A stretch of 11,398 bases of DNA, taken from an uncultured Collinsella sp. (GTDB taxonomy: Bacteria > Actinomycetota > Coriobacteriia > Coriobacteriales > Coriobacteriaceae). How positions within the stretch are numbered: the stretch's first letter is position 1; each line of letters opens with the position of its first letter. Shown in pieces: positions 6,111 to 11,398 of the stretch. The stretch is taken from the NCBI GenBank assembly GCA_902489225.1, contig CABTZA010000046.1, forward strand, positions 1 to 11,398, written 5' to 3'. The position numbers and the translations under genes were made by a program. The notes beneath the pieces were generated by a model. That model made no database searches. It worked only from the letters and a program-made list of their open reading frames with translations, and was not told where the DNA came from.

Positions 6111-7529
6111 TTAAGCGTCTTTCTTGGCAGTCAGATACTCAATGAACTCGGGACCGACGGTCGTAACGTCACCGGCACCCATAGTGAGCAGCAGGTCGCC
6201 CTCGCCCACCATCTGCTCGAGCTCCTGATTGAGCTCAAGACGGCTGGAGCAGTACACGACCTCCTTGCCAGGATGCTTGGCGCGCACGGTATCGGCGAGC
6301 ATCTTAGAGGTGACACCCGGAATGGGCATCTCGCCAGCCGAGAACACATCAATCAGCAGCAGTTTATCGGCATTGGCAAATGCATCGGCAAAGTCGTCGC
6401 ACAGGGCCTGCAGGCGCGAATAGCGGTGCGGCTGGAACACGACGTCGACGTGCTTGTAGCCCAGCGACGAAGCGGCAGCGAGCGTCGCCTTGATCTCGGT
6501 GGGGTGATGGCCGTAATCATCGACCACGGTGATGCCATCGATATCGCCCACGTGGGTAAAGCGACGGCGGACGCCCTCAAAGCTCGAGAGCGCCTTGGCG
6601 GCGGCGTCGATATCAAGGCCCAGGACATGTGCGACGGTGAGCACCGCCGTGGCGTTGAGCATGTTGTGGCGACCGGGATTGCTCTTGATCTCCACAGCAT
6701 GCTCAGTGCCGTCCTCAAAGCGAACGATAAAGTCACTCTGGATGCCCTTAACATCCGGGTGCATGCAGACGATGTCGTTGCTCTCGGCAAAGCCGTAGGA
6801 AAGCACGTGACGGCCCGTCGACTTGGCGAGCTCGACCAGATGCGGGTCCTCGCCGCAGACGATGACAGTGCCGTCCTCGCCCACCAGGCTCATGAATTTG
6901 GCGAAAGTCGCCTCGATCTCCTCGATACCCGAGTAGTGATCGAGGTGGTCGGCCTCGACGTTGGTCACAATGACTACGTTGGGGTTCAGGAACAGGAAGG
7001 AGCTGTCGGACTCGTCGGCCTCGGCGACAAAGTAGTCGCCCGAGCCGTTCTTGCCGTTCGTGTCATAGCCCTCGACGATGCCACCGATCAAGAAGCTCGG
7101 ATCCAGACCCATGCGGTCGAGCATGGTGGCGCACATCGAAGACGTGGTGGTCTTGCCATGCGTGCCGGCAACAGCGACAGTCGTGTAGCCGTGGCCCAAA
7201 GCAGAGAGCATCTTGGCACGGGGCCACACGGGAATACCAAGCTCACGAGCGCGCACGAGTTCAGGGTTGGACTCCGGAATAGCGGTGGAGACAACAACCA
7301 CGTCGGGCTTGACGTCGTCGATCGTGGCGGCCTCATGGCCCACATGCACCTTCACACCAGCGCGGGTGAGCTGGCGGATATAACGTGACGTCTTAAGGTC
7401 GGAGCCGGTAACGGCATAACCGCGTTCGTGCAGAACGAGGGCGATGCCGCTCATGCCGGCGCCGCCGATACCGATAAAGTGGGCGCTCTTAAACTCGGGC
7501 GCGGAGGTTGCAGTCTGGGAATCAGCCAT
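6111..7529 (-). CDS. murC: UDP-N-acetylmuramate--L-alanine ligase MurC
   Basis: Cytoplasmic ATP-dependent ligase that adds the first amino acid (L-Ala) to UDP-MurNAc. 472 aa, normal length. Motifs: N-terminal nucleotide-sugar-binding GIGGAGMSGIAL (20-31), ATP P-loop AGTHGKTTTSS (121-131), EADESDSS (170-177), TNVEADHLDHYSG (189-201), NPGRHNMLNATA (284-295), DDYGHHPTEIKATL (337-350) and FQPHRYSRL (365-373). I prefer the ATG at 7529, with AAGGAG (7541-7546) 11 nt upstream. An in-frame GTG at 7556 would add nine residues and engulf that site. It lies 97 nt after murG, the widest gap in the murD-ftsQ block, and 5 nt before murB. Confidence 0.96.
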   Translation of the reverse strand: MADSQTATSAPEFKSAHFIGIGGAGMSGIALVLHERGYAVTGSDLKTSRYIRQLTRAGVKVHVGHEAATIDDVKPDVVVVSTAIPESNPELVRARELGIPVWPRAKMLSALGHGYTTVAVAGTHGKTTTSSMCATMLDRMGLDPSFLIGGIVEGYDTNGKNGSGDYFVAEADESDSSFLFLNPNVVIVTNVEADHLDHYSGIEEIEATFAKFMSLVGEDGTVIVCGEDPHLVELAKSTGRHVLSYGFAESNDIVCMHPDVKGIQSDFIVRFEDGTEHAVEIKSNPGRHNMLNATAVLTVAHVLGLDIDAAAKALSSFEGVRRRFTHVGDIDGITVVDDYGHHPTEIKATLAAASSLGYKHVDVVFQPHRYSRLQALCDDFADAFANADKLLLIDVFSAGEMPIPGVTSKMLADTVRAKHPGKEVVYCSSRLELNQELEQMVGEGDLLLTMGAGDVTTVGPEFIEYLTAKKDA

Positions 7530-7626
7530 GTGCTCGTGTACTCCTTGCGTAAACACTGCCTGTAACCCGTTAACTGTACCGCACCTACCGCATCAGCGCG
7601 AGGACGACCGACGATATCCCGTCTAA
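7530..7626 (-). other. murG-murC intergenic spacer
   Basis: 97 nt between the murG stop and the murC start. It holds the murC Shine-Dalgarno. No convincing hairpin terminator or -35/-10 pair is visible; TACAGT and TTACAG are the only weak -10-like words. Read-through from murG to murC is the simplest view. Confidence 0.5.
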
Positions 7627-8742
7627 CTAACGCAAACCCTCTACCGCATCGGCCAGAAGAGCGGCGGCCCTATCCTGAGCCAGACCACGCGCCGCCTGAC
7701 GCATGGCCTCGCGCGCCGCCGCATCATCGACCAGGTGCAGCAGCTCATCGGCAAAGGCAGAACCGTCGATATCGGCATCGGCGCAGAGCACGCCGGCCCC
7801 GGCGTCGACCAGATAACGGGCATTGGTGGTTTGGTGGTCGGCCGTCGCATGCGGATACGGCACGAGCACCGAGGGCACGGCGAGCGCAGCGATTTCGGCC
7901 ACGCTCGATGCGCCCGAACGCGAGAGCACCAAATCGGCAGCAGCCAGCATATCGCCCATGTTGTCGATGTAGGGCAGGACGCGGTAACGCTTCGCCTCCT
8001 CGGGCGTCAGCGCCAAAGCGCGCTCGGTCTCCTCAAAGCCGTCGGCACCCGTCGAATGCAACACATAGAGGTTCTTGCGCGAAAGCAGCTCGTTTTTGAG
8101 CGAAACCACGCGCTCGTTGAGGTGCTGGGCGCCAAGTGAACCGCCAAAGACGAGCAGCAGCGTAGCGTCCTCGGGAACGCCAAGTGCTTTGCGGCCGCGA
8201 GCGCGATCGCCCTCGATCACCGAGCGACGTACGGGGTTGCCGGTCATGAGCACGTGGCCAGGGTCACCTTCGCGCTCAAAGACCGAACGCGCTGCCGGCA
8301 CCGAGATGCACACGCGGGCGGCGTGGGAGTTCATCATCTTGTTGGCCAGGCCCGGAACAGAGTTCTGCTCATGCAGCAGATACGGAACGCCCGCGCCCTT
8401 GCACCACCCCAGCAGCGGAACCTCGACATAGGCACCGAAACCGATGGCAGCGTCGGGCTTGCCGACCTTTGAGAAATGACCAGCGAGCGCACGCTTGGCC
8501 TTGTTGACACGCCACAGCGAGGTCAGCGCCGTCCAAGGACGGGAGCGGTCGAAGCCCGTGACCGTGATGGGCACAAAATCAAACCCAGCCTCGGGGACCA
8601 GACGACCCTCGAGCTTGCGCGACTGGCCCACGAACACAACGTGGTGGCCACGATCACGCAGCTCTTCGGCCAAGGCGAGCGCGGGGTTGATGTGTCCTGC
8701 CGTACCGCCGGCTGCAATAGCAACGGTCATCTTATCGGTCAT
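7627..8742 (-). CDS. murG: UDP-GlcNAc--undecaprenyl-PP-MurNAc-pentapeptide GlcNAc transferase MurG
   Basis: Membrane-associated GT-B glycosyltransferase that turns lipid I into lipid II on the inner face of the membrane. 371 aa. Signatures: the N-terminal glycine loop AAGGTAGHINPALAL (10-24) with His17, GFGAYVEVPLL (101-111), HEQNSVPGLAN (124-134), GNPVR (168-172), the second glycine loop GGSLGAQHLNE (200-210), and the UDP-GlcNAc site SRSGASSVAEIA (274-285) with Glu283, then PYPHATADHQTTNA (295-308) with Gln304. The ATG at 8742 overlaps the ftsW stop by 11 nt and has AAGGGA (8748-8753) 5 nt upstream. An in-frame GTG at 8760 and the ATG at 8730 are less well supported. Confidence 0.96.
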   Translation of the reverse strand: MTDKMTVAIAAGGTAGHINPALALAEELRDRGHHVVFVGQSRKLEGRLVPEAGFDFVPITVTGFDRSRPWTALTSLWRVNKAKRALAGHFSKVGKPDAAIGFGAYVEVPLLGWCKGAGVPYLLHEQNSVPGLANKMMNSHAARVCISVPAARSVFEREGDPGHVLMTGNPVRRSVIEGDRARGRKALGVPEDATLLLVFGGSLGAQHLNERVVSLKNELLSRKNLYVLHSTGADGFEETERALALTPEEAKRYRVLPYIDNMGDMLAAADLVLSRSGASSVAEIAALAVPSVLVPYPHATADHQTTNARYLVDAGAGVLCADADIDGSAFADELLHLVDDAAAREAMRQAARGLAQDRAAALLADAVEGLR

Positions 8743-10252
8743 GGTAGTCCCTTCGTACACGCGGTCCCTGGTCGTCGGTGCGCAGACGCGCCGACGGGTC
8801 CGAGTTCAAATCGATTCGATTATATCCGCCGCCCGCATTGCGAGGAGTGGGGCGCTGAGGACGACCTTGCGGCGCCGTTCGCTGACCCGGGCGGGCTGCC
8901 GGCTCGGTCGCAGAGCCATCCAGGACGGTAAAACCGTTACGCGTAGATCGCTCGCCGCGCACGTGGGGCACGCCGGCGGTGCTCTCATCCATAACGGCAA
9001 AGCTCTCGCGGCGACGGTCGTACTCATCGCGACGGGCGCTCTCATACGAAACGCGCAGGATCAGACCGGCGAGCATAAGCGACACAATAATCGAAGAGCC
9101 GCCGTAGCTAATAAACGGCAACGGTTTGCCCGTCATGGGAAATACGTTGAGGATGCCCAGCGCGTTAATCAAAAACTGCACCGCGAGAATGACTGCGGAG
9201 CCAGACGCCATGAGCGCGCCCCGACGATCGGTCGCCTGCTCGGCAATGCGAAACGCCGAGTAGATCAGCATCGCAAACACCAAGAAGAACAGCACGGTTC
9301 CGACAAAACCGACTTCCTCGCCAATGATGGCCAGGATGTAGTCGTTGTGCGCCTCGGGCAGATACGAGTACTTCATGGTTGAGTTGCCGATGCCACGGCC
9401 GAACAGACCGCCCGAGGCAAACGCCATGATGGCAAGCGTGGCCTGATAGCCGTCACCATACTCGTCGGCCCAAGGGTTCAAGGCAACCTGAATACGCACC
9501 ATACGGTATGGCTCTGCGACAAGCGCAATCACGATCACGAGAATGCCGAAGATTAGCACGCCGATGATAAATCTGGGGTCGAGACCTGCAAACAACGCCA
9601 TGCACATGAGGGTCAACAGGATGATCAGAACGGTACCGAAATCGGGCTGGATAAAGATCAGAAAGAGCGAAATGCCCAGGTAGATGCCCATCTTGCGAAG
9701 GAATTCGTTGATGTTGCCACCGGGCGAAAAGAAACGATCAAGCATGATGGCCGAATACGCAATGGCAAATGGCTTTAAAAACTCGGAAGGCTGGAACTGA
9801 ATACCGGCAATGTTGAGCCAGCGCGTGGCGCCACGGCTGCCGCTGCCCACCAAGAACACCAGAAACAGTAGCCCTATCATGCCTATGAGGAAGATCCTGA
9901 GCACGTCTTCCCCAAACCAACTGTCCGGCAAGATGCGCACGATGGCAACCATAGCCAGCACGCCAACTCCGGCAAACGCGGCTTGTCGAAACAGAAAAAA
10001 CGCCGCCGAGCCATTCTCGTGCAGCGCCTCGACCGAAGACGCCGAGTACACCATCAGCAGGCCAAAGCACACCAAGGTAAACAGGCAGGCCATGAATATC
10101 AAACGGGGGCGCATGATACGGGCGGGAACGCCGGCAATATAGCGTTCGCTAAACGTCAGCCCGCCGCGACCGGAACGCGGTGTGCTGCGCCGCGAGGAAG
10201 CACGGTCCGAGTCGGGCCTCCTCATACCTTGTCGGGGGCTCTCCTCTCTCAC
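8732..10252 (-). CDS. ftsW: SEDS peptidoglycan glycosyltransferase FtsW
   Basis: Polytopic membrane enzyme that polymerises lipid II at the septum with its partner class B PBP. 506 aa from the chosen start. A basic cytoplasmic N-terminus (1-50) precedes about ten membrane segments. SEDS motifs: GSRGATRWLNIAGIQFQPSE (138-157), QPDFGT (202-207), YLPEAHNDYILAIIGEEVGF (297-316) with Asp304 as the likely catalytic residue, and PMTGKPLPFISYGGSS (372-387). A hydrophilic tail of about 105 residues (401-506), rich in R, P, G and D, follows the last helix. ATG is not used: GTG at 10252 has AGGGG exactly 6 nt upstream, whereas TTG at 10258 abuts that site and the first ATG (10225) lacks a well-spaced one. 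FtsW rather than RodA is favoured by its place between murD and murG. Confidence 0.93.
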   Translation of the reverse strand: MREESPRQGMRRPDSDRASSRRSTPRSGRGGLTFSERYIAGVPARIMRPRLIFMACLFTLVCFGLLMVYSASSVEALHENGSAAFFLFRQAAFAGVGVLAMVAIVRILPDSWFGEDVLRIFLIGMIGLLFLVFLVGSGSRGATRWLNIAGIQFQPSEFLKPFAIAYSAIMLDRFFSPGGNINEFLRKMGIYLGISLFLIFIQPDFGTVLIILLTLMCMALFAGLDPRFIIGVLIFGILVIVIALVAEPYRMVRIQVALNPWADEYGDGYQATLAIMAFASGGLFGRGIGNSTMKYSYLPEAHNDYILAIIGEEVGFVGTVLFFLVFAMLIYSAFRIAEQATDRRGALMASGSAVILAVQFLINALGILNVFPMTGKPLPFISYGGSSIIVSLMLAGLILRVSYESARRDEYDRRRESFAVMDESTAGVPHVRGERSTRNGFTVLDGSATEPAARPGQRTAPQGRPQRPTPRNAGGGYNRIDLNSDPSARLRTDDQGPRVRRDYHDR

Positions 10253-10258
10253 CGGCAA

Positions 10259-10263
10259 CCCCT
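10259..10263 (-). promoter_or_regulatory. Ribosome binding site of ftsW
   Basis: AGGGG on the minus strand, partly inside the murD stop codon and 6 nt before GTG at 10252. It is the reason for choosing a GTG start over TTG at 10258. Confidence 0.6.
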
Positions 10264-11398
10264 ATTCCATTTGCGATTTCGCCGCAGCGGCAAGCTGGGC
10301 CACATAGTCCTTAAACACGCGGCCGCGCTCCTCATAGCCCGAGAACTCATCGAACGAAGAGCAGGCAGGAGAAAGTAAGATCACGTCGCCACGGCTCGAC
10401 AGCGAACGGGCGACGTCCACGGCATCGCGCAGGTCATCCGCCTGGGCGATATCCACATCGCCATCGACATCGGCCTCGTCCATAGCGGCGGTGAAACGCT
10501 CGCGCGCATCGCCAAAGCAGACGACCGAGCGTACGTTATCCATAACAACGCGCGCGAAGTCCGTGAGCGGCGTGCCCTTATCGTGGCCGCCGAGCAGCAA
10601 GATCACGTCGTCATCGGGAAATGCCGTCAGCGCCTTCTCGACCGCATCGGTGTTGGTCGCCTTGGAATCGTTGACGTAGCGCACGCCGTCAATCTCGCCA
10701 CACGGCTCCACGCGGTGCTCGAGCGGCTGGAACGAGGCCAGACCGCGGCAGACACCATCGACATCGGCACCGACTGCCAGGGCAGCCGTGGCAGCACACA
10801 GGGCATTGATAACATTGTGATGGCCCGAAATCTTGAGCTCGGATGTAGCGATGAGCGGGGTCTCGACGCCCTTCAGGCGCACGACCATCTTGCCGTCGCG
10901 CACAAAGGCGGCATCCTCGCCCTCAGGCTCGTCAAAGGCAACCTTGCAGATGCGACGACCCGGCGTGTAGATGTACTCATCGAACTCGTGAATGCCGGCG
11001 TCTTCGACGTCGACAACCGCCAGATCGTCATCGACCATATTGTCAAACAGTTTGATCTTGGCAAGCGCATAGTTCTTATGGCTCTTATGCCAGCCCAAGT
11101 GGTCGGGAGTGATGTTGAGCAGCACCGCCACGCGGGGGTGGAGCTCGGTGGTCGTAGCAATCTGATAGCTCGAGAGCTCAGCCACAAACCACTCGTTGTG
11201 GGCTCGGCCGTCAATCTCGTTGACCGGCGGCTCGCCGATGTTGCCGACAGCTACGCTGGCCTCACCGGCAGCCTTGAGCAGATAATCAGTCAGCGACGTG
11301 GTAGTCGTCTTGCCGTTGGTACCCGTAATGGCAATCCAGTTATCGGGCGACAGGCGATAGGCAAACTCGGGCTCACCCATAATCTGGGCGGCATGCTC
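10262..11398 (-). CDS. murD: UDP-N-acetylmuramoylalanine--D-glutamate ligase MurD (N-terminus cut by window edge)
   Basis: Cytoplasmic Mur ligase that adds D-Glu to UDP-MurNAc-L-Ala. 378 residues are present and the frame stays open to the right edge, so the methionine at 11380 is internal. The missing part should be the N-terminal UDP-binding domain, about 90-110 residues by comparison with E. coli MurD. Visible motifs: ATP P-loop AITGTNGKTTTTSL, ELSSYQI, LLNITPDHLGWH, SGHHNVINALCAATAAL, the MurD-type PLEHRVE and NDSKATNTDAV, LLLGGHDKGTPL, and LSPACSSFDEFSGYEERG near the end. NDSKATN and SPACSSFD separate MurD from MurC, MurE and MurF. ftsW starts 9 nt past the stop. Confidence 0.96.
   Translation of the reverse strand, partial: EHAAQIMGEPEFAYRLSPDNWIAITGTNGKTTTTSLTDYLLKAAGEASVAVGNIGEPPVNEIDGRAHNEWFVAELSSYQIATTTELHPRVAVLLNITPDHLGWHKSHKNYALAKIKLFDNMVDDDLAVVDVEDAGIHEFDEYIYTPGRRICKVAFDEPEGEDAAFVRDGKMVVRLKGVETPLIATSELKISGHHNVINALCAATAALAVGADVDGVCRGLASFQPLEHRVEPCGEIDGVRYVNDSKATNTDAVEKALTAFPDDDVILLLGGHDKGTPLTDFARVVMDNVRSVVCFGDARERFTAAMDEADVDGDVDIAQADDLRDAVDVARSLSSRGDVILLSPACSSFDEFSGYEERGRVFKDYVAQLAAAAKSQME

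Noticed and set aside
6273..7388. 371-codon open frame on the plus strand opposite murC
   Set aside because: Shadow of murC codon bias; no motif, and murC is fully intact on the other strand.
1..11398. tRNA/rRNA genes, CRISPR arrays, insertion sequences, prophage or toxin-antitoxin genes
   Set aside because: Nothing of this kind is visible. Core genes occupy nearly all of the window and no long repeats or transposase motifs occur.

Overview
The window is GC-rich, and every gene I can support reads on the minus strand, so the gene order below runs from the right edge to the left. It is a division and cell wall (dcw) cluster that leads into a phosphate-transport operon. Gene order, the lack of ftsA between ftsQ and ftsZ, a type II MurB, an FtsZ tail ending in LPDFLKRGSF and a long basic FtsQ N-terminus point to an actinobacterium. 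My best guess is a Coriobacteriia member of the Collinsella type. That placement is inference from memory of such clusters, not a database result.

Layout in transcription order: murD (cut by the right edge), ftsW, murG, murC, murB and ftsQ. These are packed tightly, with a 9-nt gap (murD/ftsW), an 11-nt overlap (ftsW/murG), a 97-nt gap (murG/murC), a 5-nt gap (murC/murB) and a 44-nt overlap (murB/ftsQ). After ftsQ comes a 199-nt AT-richer intergenic stretch with a promoter-like pair and several short dyads, then ftsZ, which ends in a strong intrinsic terminator. Beyond the terminator, a roughly 150-nt leader precedes pgeF (yfiH/ylmD family). pgeF overlaps pstS by ATGA, and pstS is followed one base later by pstC, which is cut by the left edge.

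Functionally, MurC, MurB and MurD make and extend UDP-MurNAc and MurG completes lipid II. FtsW polymerises it at the septum, FtsQ is a divisome scaffold and FtsZ forms the ring. PgeF belongs to a family whose E. coli member corrects mistakes in the MurC-dependent first peptide residue. PstS and PstC begin the high-affinity phosphate ABC transporter.

Most of the window is conventional. The parts worth a second look are the junction where pgeF heads a pst operon, an 18-bp Pho-box-shaped direct repeat in its leader, and the dyad-rich ftsZ leader. I found no new multi-gene system, no RNA genes, no mobile elements and no CRISPR. No stretch over 300 bases lacks a gene.
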